Source: Deltaproteobacteria bacterium
GTDB lineage: Bacteria; Myxococcota; JADLHZ01
NCBI GenBank assembly: GCA_020848545.1
Contig: JADLHZ010000108.1
Coordinates: forward strand, 62,001-126,000
Direction: 5' to 3'
DNA: 64,000 nt
Of the stretch, positions 1-8,514 are shown in pieces. A program made the translations under genes and the position numbers. Under the pieces are notes generated by a model, which was not told the DNA's origin, did not search any database, and was given only the letters and a program-made list of their open reading frames with translations. The first letter of the stretch is position 1. Each line of letters starts with the position of its first letter.

Positions 1-67
1 TGCCGCCCGTGGGACAGGCGGTGAGAAGCGCGAGCGGCGGCACGACGACGAGCCAGGGGAGTCTCAT
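1..67 (-). CDS. Lipoprotein N-terminus (partial)
   Basis: Only the first 22 codons lie in the window; the gene runs off the left edge. The ATG is at 67-65. The translation has an Arg at position 2, a hydrophobic core rich in Leu, Val and Pro, and then Leu-Thr-Ala-Cys, a good lipobox, so the product should be exported and lipid-anchored at that cysteine. Nothing can be said about function. No strong ribosome binding site is visible just upstream. It lies downstream of metF on the same strand, separated by about 107 bp holding a hexamer array. Confidence 0.6.
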   Translation of the reverse strand, partial: MRLPWLVVVPPLALLTACPTGG

Positions 68-120
68 AAGGGGAAAAGTGTATCGGGGGTCAGGCCGGCG
101 CGCAAGAACGCCGAGTGAAT

Positions 121-150
121 GGCGATGACGATGGTGATGGGCGATGGGCG
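121..150. repeat. Degenerate GAT-containing hexamer array
   Basis: The metF 3' spacer holds consecutive imperfect hexamers of the type GGCGAT, GACGAT, GGTGAT. It is one of several short hexamer tracts found in spacers of this window and resembles the tract that is translated in the phosphonate fusion gene. Confidence 0.5.
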
Positions 151-174
151 CGTCCTTCTCGTTCGGCTTCCTGA

Positions 175-1059
175 CTAAGGATACGACGCGCGCAACGCGC
201 TCAAGATCGCCCGCGTCGAGGCAGAGCGGTTCAAGGTGTAGAAGTGAATCCCCGGCGCGCCGCCTTCGAGCAGGCGCACGCACTGGTGCGTGGCATAAGC
301 GATGCCGAGCTCACGCGTCGCGATGGGATCGCCCTGCGCGTATTCGAGCTGCGTGCGCAGCGTTTGCGGAATGCTCGCGCCGCACAGCTTGGTGAAGCGA
401 TCGACCTGGCCGAGGTCGGTGATCGGCATGATGCCGGCGAGCACCGGCACGTAGACGCCGCGGCTGCGCAGCTTGGCGACGAAGTCGAAGTAGCGCGTCG
501 GATCGAAGAAGAGCTGTGTGATCAGGAATTCGCACCCGGCGTGCACCTTCAAGCGCGCGTGCTCGGCGTTCATGTCGAGATCTCGGTTCTCGACGTGGCC
601 TTCCGGGTAAATCGCGCCGCCGACGCACAGGGCGAACTCGTCGCGCACCAGGCTCGCGAGCTCGTGACCGTATTGAAAGCCGCCGCGCGTCGAGCTGAAG
701 GTGGTCGAGCCCTTCGGCGGATCGCCGCGCAACGCGAGCACGTTCTCGATGCCCTTGTCCTTGAGCTCGGTGAGGACGCCGCGGAGATCGTCTTTGGTCG
801 CGTCGACGCAGGTCAAGTGCGCCATCGGCACGACGCCGGCTTCGTCCTTGAGCTTCGTGACGACGTCGAGCGTGAGGCGGCGGGTGGATCCACCGGCGCC
901 GTAGGTGACCGAGCAGAAGTCCGGGTGCAGCGAGCGCAGCGATTTGATCGTCTCGCTGAGATTGTGCGCGGCTTCTTCGGTCTTCGGAGGGAAGAATTCG
1001 AAGGAGAACACAGGCCGGTTCCGAGCTTTGGCCTGGGTGAGGATCTGGGAGATACGCAT
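175..1059 (-). CDS. metF: 5,10-methylenetetrahydrofolate reductase
   Basis: Cytoplasmic flavoprotein reducing 5,10-methylene-THF to 5-methyl-THF, the methyl donor for methionine synthesis. The 294-residue product has the family length. It begins with MRISQIL and continues with the FSFEFFPPKT block (about residues 18-27) containing the catalytic-type Glu, then SVTYGAGGS, and a LALRGDPPKG folate/FAD loop near residue 115. A longer reading frame extends 13 codons upstream, but the family starts close to this Met. The neighbouring epimerase gene ends 66 bp upstream on the same strand; the spacer carries a hexamer array, so co-transcription is possible but not shown. Confidence 0.95.
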   Translation of the reverse strand: MRISQILTQAKARNRPVFSFEFFPPKTEEAAHNLSETIKSLRSLHPDFCSVTYGAGGSTRRLTLDVVTKLKDEAGVVPMAHLTCVDATKDDLRGVLTELKDKGIENVLALRGDPPKGSTTFSSTRGGFQYGHELASLVRDEFALCVGGAIYPEGHVENRDLDMNAEHARLKVHAGCEFLITQLFFDPTRYFDFVAKLRSRGVYVPVLAGIMPITDLGQVDRFTKLCGASIPQTLRTQLEYAQGDPIATRELGIAYATHQCVRLLEGGAPGIHFYTLNRSASTRAILSALRASYP

Positions 1060-1100
1060 GGCGGCCGGGGCGTACCGCTCGGGGGCGGCGGATGGCAAGG

Positions 1101-1134
1101 CTCGCCGTCGCCATCGCCCTGACGATCACCGATA
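1101..1134. repeat. Hexamer-rich spacer (CGCCGT/CGCCAT type)
   Basis: Between metF and the upstream epimerase gene, and touching the epimerase stop codon, is a run of CGCCGT, CGCCAT, CGCCCT, then GACGAT. It is an imperfect 6-bp periodic tract like those at 121-150, 15712-15735, 20604-20636 and 37929-37961. Confidence 0.4.
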
Positions 1135-2112
1135 CCCGTTCGCGACGAACCAATCCCGCGCGCGCTCGATCGCCGGTTCAATCGGCGAGAACGCATACCC
1201 GAGCTCCCGCTCTGCTTTCCCGGACGCGAAGTAGTGATCCATCAACGAGAACCGCGTCTCGGCGCGCGAGAACAGCGGCCGCTTGCCACGCAACGCCGCA
1301 AGGCCCTCGACGCACGCAGCGACGAACATCGCGAGCCAACCGGGCGCAACGCCAAACGGCTTCCGCTTGCCGACGATGCCAGCGATCTTCGTCCAAAATT
1401 CGTAATAGGTGAGATTGTGCCCGGCCAAGATGTAGCGCTGGCCCGAAACGCCGCGCTCGTCGGCCAAGATGCAGCCCCGGCACACATCGAGCACGTCGAC
1501 GAAGGAGTTGCCGCCGCTCGGCGCGAGGACGCCCTTGCCGCGCATCATCTCGAGCACCATGCCCGACGAGCTCGGCTTCGAATCGTACGCGCCGATCATG
1601 AACCCCGGATTGACGATGACGCAGTCTTGGCCCGCGGCGGCAGCGGCTTTCACGCGCTCTTCCGCGGCAGTCTTCGTATCCGGATAGACGTTGTGCAGCG
1701 CGTGCAGGTTGTACGGCGTCTCTTCGTGGGCGGGCGATCCATCGGGCACAGTGCCGACGGTGTCGACGGTCGAGATGTGCACGAAGCGCTTCACGCCGGC
1801 TTGCTTCGAGAGGCGCAAGAGCACCTCGGTGCCCTCGACGTTCACGCGCTCCATCTCTTTGCGATCGCGCTCCAAGAAGCTGACGAGCGCGCCGGCGTGA
1901 AAGACGACGTCCGTGTCGGCGACCGCGCGGGCGAGCGATGCGTGATCCACCAAATCTCCGGCGAGCTTTTCGACGCCCGAAAGATCCTTCGCCGCAATCG
2001 CGTCCTTGCCGCCGCGCGCGATGTACCGCACGCGGTACCCCTTCTCGGCGAGCACGCGCACGAGGTTTCCGCCGACGAAGCCGGTGGCGCCGGTGACGAG
2101 CGCGCGTCTCAC
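1126..2112 (-). CDS. NAD(P)-dependent epimerase/dehydratase
   Basis: Extended short-chain dehydrogenase/reductase of 328 residues, resembling dihydroflavonol-4-reductase and hopanoid-associated HpnA-like proteins. Visible features are the N-terminal Rossmann motif TGATGFVG (residues 7-14), a Ser-Thr in HISTVDTVG, and the catalytic YxxxK as YPDTK. The C-terminal substrate region gives no clear specificity, so sugar, steroid or 3-beta-hydroxysteroid substrates remain open. Its ATG overlaps the stop of the upstream Crp-type regulator gene by 4 nt, so the two are probably co-translated. Confidence 0.85.
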   Translation of the reverse strand: MRRALVTGATGFVGGNLVRVLAEKGYRVRYIARGGKDAIAAKDLSGVEKLAGDLVDHASLARAVADTDVVFHAGALVSFLERDRKEMERVNVEGTEVLLRLSKQAGVKRFVHISTVDTVGTVPDGSPAHEETPYNLHALHNVYPDTKTAAEERVKAAAAAGQDCVIVNPGFMIGAYDSKPSSSGMVLEMMRGKGVLAPSGGNSFVDVLDVCRGCILADERGVSGQRYILAGHNLTYYEFWTKIAGIVGKRKPFGVAPGWLAMFVAACVEGLAALRGKRPLFSRAETRFSLMDHYFASGKAERELGYAFSPIEPAIERARDWFVANGYR

Positions 2113-2864
2113 TCGCCCATCTCATCGGCGTCGAACGCGGCAGACAGGGTCACCGGCTCGCGCAAGAGGTACTCGCCGCGGCGGATGTACAAGCGGCCCT
2201 TCTTCTGCAGCACCTTCATCGCGCGCGAGACCGTGCGCGGGTTCAAGCCGCTCGCCGCCGCGATGTCGTCTTGGGTGGTGCGAACGAGGTAGAGGTCCGG
2301 CGCCACCATCTTGCCTTCGCGGTTGGTCAGCGTGGTCAGGTAGTTCGCGACGCGGACGAACGCCGGCTCGAGCGTTTGGCGTTCGTTGGCGATGCCCTTC
2401 GTGTGGCGTTCAGCGAGCGCCTTCGACAGGTTCAAGAGGAGCTGCACGTCGCGCGTGATGAGCTCTCGGACCAAGGCCATCGGCAGGCTGTACGCGACGA
2501 CCGGCTCCGCCGCAACCGCGGTCTCGAGCATCACGTCGCTGCCGCTGATGAGCTCGCCGGCGCCGAGCACCGAGAAGCCTTGGCGCCAATCGCTCTCGAG
2601 CGTCTCGCCTTGGGCGTTACGGTGGATGGTGCGAACCGTGCCGCTGATGACCAAGTGCACGAGGCCGGCCGGCGCTTCGACTTGGTAGATGCTGGCGCCG
2701 CGCGGCACCCGGCTGATGTCAAACTTCGTTGCGATGGCCGTCAAAGTATTTGGACTGACGCCCTGCAGGAGCGGGTGGTTCTGCAGCTCCACCGGCAGCG
2801 ACACTTCGTTGATTTCCTTGACGATTTCGAGCTTCTTTTGAGCAACCGCGACTTTTTGAACCAT
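2109..2864 (-). CDS. Crp/Fnr-family transcriptional regulator
   Basis: 251 residues: an N-terminal cyclic-nucleotide-binding-like beta-roll (about 40-150), a dimerisation helix, and a C-terminal winged helix-turn-helix with TQDDIAAASGLNPRTVSRAM near 195-215. The protein has no cysteine at all, so it cannot be an iron-sulfur FNR-type oxygen sensor. Arg and Glu residues diagnostic for cAMP binding are not obvious, and the ligand is unknown. A GGAGG ribosome binding site precedes the ATG. It is the first gene of a coupled pair with the epimerase. A TGTG-N9-CACA element about 60 bp upstream of the start could be an autoregulatory site. Confidence 0.9.
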   Translation of the reverse strand: MVQKVAVAQKKLEIVKEINEVSLPVELQNHPLLQGVSPNTLTAIATKFDISRVPRGASIYQVEAPAGLVHLVISGTVRTIHRNAQGETLESDWRQGFSVLGAGELISGSDVMLETAVAAEPVVAYSLPMALVRELITRDVQLLLNLSKALAERHTKGIANERQTLEPAFVRVANYLTTLTNREGKMVAPDLYLVRTTQDDIAAASGLNPRTVSRAMKVLQKKGRLYIRRGEYLLREPVTLSAAFDADEMGE

Positions 2865-2921
2865 AGAGCCTCCAGTGTTTGTGCCAGCGTGTGGCGTTCT
2901 GGAGCTTGATAGTGCGACTGC

Positions 2922-2938
2922 TGTGCCAACCGTTCACA
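2922..2938. promoter_or_regulatory. Possible Crp-type operator
   Basis: TGTG, nine bases, CACA lies 58-74 bp upstream of the Crp-type regulator start. The outer bases resemble the TGTGA-N6-TCACA consensus, but the inner part is not symmetric, so this is a weak candidate for autoregulation. Confidence 0.25.
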
Positions 2939-2994
2939 TGTCGGTGACGGTTGTCTGGCGCACTCTTTGGCGATAGCGATGGCGACTATGGCGG

Positions 2995-3888
2995 TTAGCA
3001 GCTGCCCTGGATCGACTTCGGCGTTCCGCACGAGTCGAGCTGCCAAAGCTTGCCGCTGATGCAGCGCGTTTGCGACGACGGGCCGCAGCGACACATGCCG
3101 CCGGAGCACTCTTTTCCGCCGCTGCAGGTTTGCGTGCTCTTGATGTGGCCGCAGCCGTCTTCTTCGATGACCTGTGAGCTCGAGCCGCAGCGATAGATGC
3201 TGCCGCTGCACGTGCCGCCCGTAGGACCGCCGCCGCTCGGGGTCCCGCCGCCGGTCAGGCACTGGCCGAACACGCAGGTCTCGCCGCTCGCGCACGCTTG
3301 CTTCAAGTCTTCGACGTCGCCGCAGGAGTTCATCCAGTAGACGGCGTCCGTCATGCACTCGACCGAGTAGTGGCTGGTGCAGCTCTGCGTCGTGCAGTTG
3401 CCGCCGCTGCAGGGCGTGCCGCAGTAGCCACCGTTGCACGAGGTGCCGCGCGGACAATCCGTATTGAGCGCGCAGGTGAGCACGCACATCTTCTTCGTCT
3501 CCACGTCGCTGAGCGCGTAGTCCTGGCAGCTCCACATAGCTTTGTCGGTGCAGTCCGCGTGGGCGCTGCATTCTTTGGTGCAGATGCCGACTTCGTCCGG
3601 CACGTCTTTGACGCAGCGGTTGAAGCTGCCTTTGCAGTCGGCGTCTGCGCTGCAGGTCTTCGGGGCGCCTTCGATGAGGCCGGTCGTGCCGGTCGTGCCG
3701 TTCACCGGGACCGGGACGCCGAGAGGGTGCATCGGCGCGCTCTCGTTGGTCGTCGTCGTGCGCGGCTCGTCGGTGACGCCGGGAATCGGGTCGATGCCGC
3801 CGGTCGTCGGCGTGACCGGCTGGCCGCTGTAGGAGCAAGCGGCGAACCCCAGGCACAACGCGGCGCGTCTAAGGAAAGTTCCGTCCAC
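2995..3888 (-). CDS. Cysteine-rich lipoprotein
   Basis: 297 residues from a GTG start chosen because it yields a short positively charged n-region, a hydrophobic core and the lipobox Phe-Ala-Ala-Cys at about residues 15-18. After a Thr/Pro-rich linker come repeated cysteine modules of the form C-x-x-x-x-D-C (for example CSADADC and CSAHADC), followed by C-x-G-x-x-C segments and two Gly-rich spacers. Such paired-cysteine modules are common in surface lipoproteins of Myxococcota; the cysteines are probably disulfide-bonded outside the inner membrane. Function is unknown. It is transcribed divergently from the ATP-grasp-like gene across 78 bp. Confidence 0.75.
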   Translation of the reverse strand: MDGTFLRRAALCLGFAACSYSGQPVTPTTGGIDPIPGVTDEPRTTTTNESAPMHPLGVPVPVNGTTGTTGLIEGAPKTCSADADCKGSFNRCVKDVPDEVGICTKECSAHADCTDKAMWSCQDYALSDVETKKMCVLTCALNTDCPRGTSCNGGYCGTPCSGGNCTTQSCTSHYSVECMTDAVYWMNSCGDVEDLKQACASGETCVFGQCLTGGGTPSGGGPTGGTCSGSIYRCGSSSQVIEEDGCGHIKSTQTCSGGKECSGGMCRCGPSSQTRCISGKLWQLDSCGTPKSIQGSC

Positions 3889-3966
3889 GCCGGCGTTATC
3901 GGAACCGGGGCCTTGGTAGTTGCCGCGATAGTTGCCTACCGACCGGCCGGCGCTTATTGAAACACC

Positions 3967-5208
3967 GTGTCCATCGAAGCCTTGAACGAGAGCTGCCACT
4001 GCATCAGCGTCGACGAAGAGGCGCTGAAGGCCGAGCTCGAGCGCGATCATACAGACCTCTATGCGCAGATCTTGAAGGATCAGCCCCACCTCTTCTCGTC
4101 GGTGCCGGTCTTCGTCTCGCCCGAGCACCTCGCGCAGATGCGGCGGGCGATCTCGGCCATAGAAGAGGTCATCGCGACGAAGGAGTGGCAGGCGGCCGCA
4201 TTGGAAGAAGCGCCGGCCATCGCCCGCCACGACCCGAAGGTGCCGGGCGTGTTCTTCGGCTTCGACTTTCACATGTCCGATCGTGGGCCGCGGCTCATCG
4301 AGATCAACACGAACGCCGGCGGCGCGTTCTTGAACGTGGCGTTGGCGAAAGCGCAAAAGGCGTGCTGCGACGAAGTGCGCGCCTTGGTGCAGCCGGCGTC
4401 CGGGGAAGAGGACACGCTCGCCGACATGTTCGTGCAAGCGTGGCGGACGGCGCGCGGAAACGTGGCGCCGCCGCGGGTGGCGATCGTCGACGCCGCGCCC
4501 GAGCAGCAGTATTTGTATCCCGAGTTCTTGCTCGCGGCGGCGGTGCTGCGCGCGCGCTCGATGCCGTGCACGATCAGCGATCCGAAAGCCCTAGAATTGC
4601 GTGACGGCGCGCTCTGGGCCGGCAGCGAGCGCATCGATCTCGTCTACAACAGGACGACCGACTTCTACTTTGCCGACGAGGCGTCGCGCGTGCTGAAGGA
4701 AGCGTACCTGAGCGGCGCTGCCGTCGTCACGCCGCACCCGCGCGCGCATGCGTTGTACGCGAACAAGGCGAACCTCGTGCGGCTCTCGGATCCCGGATGG
4801 CTCGCGCGCCTGCCGGTGAGCGACGAGACGAAGCGCGCAGTGCTCGAAGCGGTGCCGCGCACGGTGCGGGTCTTTGCCGCTGATCGCGACGCCCTCTGGT
4901 CGAAACGGAAGGAGCTCTTCTTCAAGCCCGAGCACGGCTTCGGCAGCAAAGCGGCCTATCGCGGCGACAAGCTGACGAAGGCGACCTTCGAAGAGATCTT
5001 GCAGGGCGCCTACGTCGCCCAAGCGCTGGTGCCGCCGAGCACGCGCACGATCAAGTTCGCCGGCGAAGAGCGCCCGCTGAAGCTCGACGTGCGTGCCTAC
5101 GTCTACCGCGGCGAGGTGCAACTCTTCGCGGCGCGCTTGTATCAGGGGCAAACGACGAACTTTCGCACGCAGGGCGGCGGCTTCGCCCCGGTCTACACCC
5201 GGCCCTAA
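3967..5208 (+). CDS. Putative ATP-grasp / glutathione-synthase-like protein
   Basis: 413 residues, no signal peptide or membrane segment, presumably cytosolic. Suggestive segments are RLIEINTNAGGAF near residue 110, a basic stretch ending in FFKPEHGFGSKAAYRG (about 318-333), and PLKLDVRAYVYRGEVQL near the C-terminus, resembling a carboxylate-amine ligase fold with a lysine and glycine loop and late acidic metal ligands. The substrate is unknown, and the assignment rests on general pattern rather than a named family. The start is GTG. It runs convergently into truB; the stop codons overlap by 4 nt. Confidence 0.55.
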   Translation: MSIEALNESCHCISVDEEALKAELERDHTDLYAQILKDQPHLFSSVPVFVSPEHLAQMRRAISAIEEVIATKEWQAAALEEAPAIARHDPKVPGVFFGFDFHMSDRGPRLIEINTNAGGAFLNVALAKAQKACCDEVRALVQPASGEEDTLADMFVQAWRTARGNVAPPRVAIVDAAPEQQYLYPEFLLAAAVLRARSMPCTISDPKALELRDGALWAGSERIDLVYNRTTDFYFADEASRVLKEAYLSGAAVVTPHPRAHALYANKANLVRLSDPGWLARLPVSDETKRAVLEAVPRTVRVFAADRDALWSKRKELFFKPEHGFGSKAAYRGDKLTKATFEEILQGAYVAQALVPPSTRTIKFAGEERPLKLDVRAYVYRGEVQLFAARLYQGQTTNFRTQGGGFAPVYTRP

Positions 5209-6254
5209 CCCACGAACAGGTTGCGTTCGGGTGCGAACACGAAGGTGCGGGTCAGGCGATCCCAGTTCAGCTTGCCGACCGCGTACGGCCGATCATCCGT
5301 GCCAAGCGCGAGCGCCGTCGACTCGGCCGCCCGCGACTCTTCGACCGCCTCCTTCAACACGGCGATCTGCTGGCCGCGGCGCAAGCGCGCGACGTCCTCT
5401 TGGCCGACGCGGAACATGGGCCGCGGCCGCCACGCATCACCGAGCGATTTGACGCGCTGCTTGCGCTCTTCGATCGTCAGCGCCTTCAACGCTTCGAGCG
5501 TGACCGAGTCCTTCGCGTCGAAGCCGCCCGAGAAGGTGCGGCGCAGGTTCAAGACATGCCCGCCGAGCCCGAGCGTCTGGCCGATATCGCGCGCCAACGA
5601 GCGCACGTAGGTGCCCTTGCCCACGCGGCAACGAAAGTCCGCAGCGCCGTCTGGATGCACAGCGACGATCTCGAGCGCATGCACGATGACCGGCCGCGCT
5701 TCGGGCTCGAACTGCTCGCCGGCCCGCGCGCGCTCGTACGCTCGCACGCCACCGCGTTTTTGCGCCGAGTAGCGCGGCGGCTTCTGCACGATCTCGCCGA
5801 CGAACTTCTTCGCCGCGGCTTGTGCTTCAGCGAGCGTCAGCTTCGTCGCATCGACCTCGCGCAGGACTTCGCCCTCGGCGTCGTCAGTCGTCGTGTCGAT
5901 GCCGAAGCGCATCTGCCCTTCGTACGCTTTGTCTTCGTCGGTGAGGAACTGCGCCACCTTCGTGGCCTCGCCGATCAGCAAGACGAGCAAGCCTGTCGCG
6001 AGCGGATCGAGCGTGCCGCAGTGGCCCACGCGATCGACGTTGAGCAGATCGCGCACGGCGTCGACGACATCGAAGCTCGTCAGGCCGCGCGGCTTGTCGA
6101 CGAGGAGGACCCCGGCGAGCCCGTTGGGGTCAGGGTTTTTCGAGCGCCGGCGGTGGGGCCTTCGATGGCCCCCCTTGCGGCCGTCCTTCGGTCGCTCCGT
6201 TCGGGGCGGCTGCTGCGCTTCGCTTTTGGAGTCCTTCGTATCGACGATCGACAT
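5205..6254 (-). CDS. truB: tRNA pseudouridine-55 synthase
   Basis: Isomerises U55 to pseudouridine in the T loop of tRNAs. The catalytic core begins at GVLLVDKPRGLTSFDVV (about residue 48) and carries the catalytic Asp in GHCGTLDPLATGLL. KPPRYSA and the GTYVRSLARDIG block follow, and a PUA-like C-terminal region completes the 349 residues. Unusually, about 47 residues rich in Lys, Arg and Pro precede the core. There is no ATG, GTG or TTG closer to the core in this frame, so the extension is probably real. It is read over the 3' end of the upstream coiled-coil gene in another frame. Confidence 0.92.
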   Translation of the reverse strand: MSIVDTKDSKSEAQQPPRTERPKDGRKGGHRRPHRRRSKNPDPNGLAGVLLVDKPRGLTSFDVVDAVRDLLNVDRVGHCGTLDPLATGLLVLLIGEATKVAQFLTDEDKAYEGQMRFGIDTTTDDAEGEVLREVDATKLTLAEAQAAAKKFVGEIVQKPPRYSAQKRGGVRAYERARAGEQFEPEARPVIVHALEIVAVHPDGAADFRCRVGKGTYVRSLARDIGQTLGLGGHVLNLRRTFSGGFDAKDSVTLEALKALTIEERKQRVKSLGDAWRPRPMFRVGQEDVARLRRGQQIAVLKEAVEESRAAESTALALGTDDRPYAVGKLNWDRLTRTFVFAPERNLFVG

Positions 6255-6558
6255 CTCTCACCGCTGCTTTGATGAGGCGCACGTCTTGGTCCAAGTCTTC
6301 GAGCTTGCAGTACACGCTCTCGAATGACACGCGCGCCTCATCGCGATGCGTGCGCACGTCTTCGAGCTTGCGCGAATACTGGCCGAGCCAGTCCAAGAAT
6401 TTTTCTCGGAAGTGCAGAAACTCCTGCATCTTCCGCTCGATGTCCTCGAGGCGCCTTTCCGTTTCGGCGCCCTGCACTAGAAGGTGCGATGTCTTTTGGT
6501 CAAGGGCGGACAGGAGCGAGACAATTTCCTGCGCGTGGCGGCGCAACGGGTGTTCCAT
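6130..6558 (-). CDS. Small coiled-coil protein
   Basis: 142 residues, no signal peptide. Heptad-like patterns with many Glu, Arg and Leu run from about residue 5 to 110. The last 30 residues are Ala/Pro/Gly-rich and are encoded by the same DNA that codes for the basic TruB extension in a different frame. No family is recognised. The 125-bp overlap with truB suggests translational coupling, but also means one of the two reading frames could be misassigned in this stretch. The ATG at 6558 has no strong ribosome binding site. Confidence 0.6.
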   Translation of the reverse strand: MEHPLRRHAQEIVSLLSALDQKTSHLLVQGAETERRLEDIERKMQEFLHFREKFLDWLGQYSRKLEDVRTHRDEARVSFESVYCKLEDLDQDVRLIKAAVRDVDRRYEGLQKRSAAAAPNGATEGRPQGGPSKAPPPALEKP

Positions 6559-6676
6559 ATGGATGTAAGCGTAACACGCACGTTTTCACACCCGAAAAAT
6601 TTTGCCGCGTTTCCGGCCTGCGATGAAACGTCGGGTTTCTAAGGGCGATAAGCTCGACCTTCGCCGCGACCTACCG

Positions 6677-7102
6677 CTAATCCCCGCCGATGTCCTTCGG
6701 GAACGGATCGATCTGAAACTGCGTCGTGTGGTGACACTTCTCGCATTCGAAAGTGCGCACCTCGACGCCGCCGAACGAGCGCAGCCGGTTGTCGCTCGTG
6801 AAGCCCGCGCTCTCGCCGTCGCGACCGAAGTGGGCGGACGGCCGCATGTACGCGCCGCACTTCGGGCACACCTTCACCGCTTTGACGGTCTTCGTGCGCT
6901 GCTGGCGGAGCTTGTCGTTCTTTCCGGCTTGCTTCTCGGGCTTGAGCGCGTTCTTCGTATCGGCTTCGGGCTTCGCCTTCGCCGGCGCGGCCTTGTCGAG
7001 CGAGGCCTTCAACATCGTCGGCGGCGGCGGGGCCTTCGGCGCCCGCGCCGACGTCGTGGTCTTCTCCTTCTGCTCGATCGGCCGGTCCTTCGGGCGCACC
7101 AT
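6677..7102 (-). CDS. Zinc-ribbon protein with basic disordered N-terminus
   Basis: 141 residues. The first 75 are rich in Lys, Ala and Pro and probably unstructured. The remainder holds two CxxC knuckles, Cys79/Cys82 (CPKC) and Cys120/Cys123 (CEKC), separated by 37 residues, as expected for one zinc-ribbon fold. A role in nucleic-acid or protein binding is inference only. It diverges from the membrane protein gene with only 11 bp between starts. Confidence 0.65.
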   Translation of the reverse strand: MVRPKDRPIEQKEKTTTSARAPKAPPPPTMLKASLDKAAPAKAKPEADTKNALKPEKQAGKNDKLRQQRTKTVKAVKVCPKCGAYMRPSAHFGRDGESAGFTSDNRLRSFGGVEVRTFECEKCHHTTQFQIDPFPKDIGGD

Positions 7103-7113
7103 CGTGGGAGCGA

Positions 7114-8454
7114 TTGAATCACGCAGAGGGCGTGCTAGTCGAGCGCGGGTTGAAGACCTTCGCCCGTTACCTCTCGCTGCTCGCGCTCGCGGTGCTCGTC
7201 TTCACGGCTTGTAACGCCGTGGTCGTGCTCGTGCCGCGTGAGCTGCTCGTCCGGCGCGTGCTCGCAGGGTACGAGGAAGGTGCGCTCGGCACCGAAGACT
7301 ATCCGGGCCGCAGGGTGTGGATCGGGATCGATCAATTCTCGGACTGCGTCATGCTCCAGACCATGATCGACCGGCAGCCGGCGTGGCTCGCCACGGCGAT
7401 CAGCGCGCGCTACCTGCGCTTCGACCCAGGCGGCCCAGGGACATGCCTTCGCCTGCGCGACGAGGTTGCCGGGCAAGGCGCGCCCGTCGAGCACGTGCAC
7501 TACCACCGCTACTGGTTCGGCAATCGCACCGTCACCGCGCTGCTCGTCGCGACGCTCGGCGTCGGCGGCGGTCGCATCGCGCTCACGATCGCCGGCTACG
7601 CGTCGGTGCTCTTGCTCCTCGCCGTGGCGTTTCGCCGTTCACGCCGCCTCGGCCTATGGACCTTGCCCATCGCGCTCTTTGCGCTCGTCTTTGGCGGCTT
7701 GCCACACCTCGGGCCGCTCTACTCGCACGCGCCGCAGTGGATCGTGTGCTGGCTCGCGGCGGCGCTGCTGCTCGTCGTAAAGGACATGGACCCGCATCGC
7801 CTCCGCCTGCGCGCGGCGCTCCTTGGCGCCGTCTTCGCGTACTTCGATGTGCTCCTGTCGACGCCGCTCTGCCCGCTCCTCGTCACCGCCGTCGTCTACT
7901 TGCGCTGCTTCGACGCGAGCGGTGACGCACGCGCATCGGCGAAGACGGCCGGTGCTGCGCTGGTCGGGGCCGGCGCCGGAATCGTCGCGACGGTGCTGCT
8001 GAAGCCGTTGCTCTCCGGCGCATACTTCGGTTTCGGCGGGGTGCTCGGTGACTTTTTTTCGCAGCTCTTCGTGCGCGTCGGCGCCAGCGAGCGGCGCTGG
8101 TTCTTCGCGCCGATCGCGGCGGTCTGGCGCACGCTCGACTACGCCACCTTCGCCGACGGCGCGTTCAAGTGGCCGATCGTCGGCTTCGGCCTCGCCGGCT
8201 ACGGCATCGCGATCGTGCTGTGGTGGCGCCGCCGCACGCAGGGCCATGCGCTGCTCCTCGGCCTCGCCTGCACCGTCTTGCTCGCCGCGTGGTACCTCGG
8301 CATGGCGAACCACACCGAGAACCACCCGGATCTCATGAGCCGGCACGTGTTCCTGCCGCTCGCGCTCGGGTGGACCGCGGTGCTCGTGCAAGTGGCGGCG
8401 ATGCACCGCAAGCCGCTTCGAGCGCGCGCCGACGGTCCCGCGGCGCCTTTCTGA
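7114..8454 (+). CDS. Polytopic membrane protein of unknown function
   Basis: 446 residues with about nine or ten hydrophobic helices and a first segment near residues 18-40. A hydrophilic loop of about 90 residues follows the first helix, a topology seen in GT-C-type glycosyltransferases and other lipid-linked enzymes, but no catalytic motif was recognised. Near the end MANHTENHPDLMSRHVF is a polar loop between helices. The start is uncertain: TTG at 7114, GTG at 7132 or TTG at 7150. It is the first of three tandem plus-strand genes with the acyltransferase-like and desaturase genes, suggesting a common role in lipid or glycolipid synthesis. Confidence 0.6.
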   Translation: MNHAEGVLVERGLKTFARYLSLLALAVLVFTACNAVVVLVPRELLVRRVLAGYEEGALGTEDYPGRRVWIGIDQFSDCVMLQTMIDRQPAWLATAISARYLRFDPGGPGTCLRLRDEVAGQGAPVEHVHYHRYWFGNRTVTALLVATLGVGGGRIALTIAGYASVLLLLAVAFRRSRRLGLWTLPIALFALVFGGLPHLGPLYSHAPQWIVCWLAAALLLVVKDMDPHRLRLRAALLGAVFAYFDVLLSTPLCPLLVTAVVYLRCFDASGDARASAKTAGAALVGAGAGIVATVLLKPLLSGAYFGFGGVLGDFFSQLFVRVGASERRWFFAPIAAVWRTLDYATFADGAFKWPIVGFGLAGYGIAIVLWWRRRTQGHALLLGLACTVLLAAWYLGMANHTENHPDLMSRHVFLPLALGWTAVLVQVAAMHRKPLRARADGPAAPF

Positions 8455-8514
8455 AGATCGCTGGCGCCCCCGCCGGAGCCTCGCCCCCGAAAACACCTTG
8501 CAGAGGTACTCGAG

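Noticed and set aside
2109-2864. Oxygen-sensing FNR
   Set aside because: The protein contains no cysteine, so it cannot bind the FNR iron-sulfur cluster.
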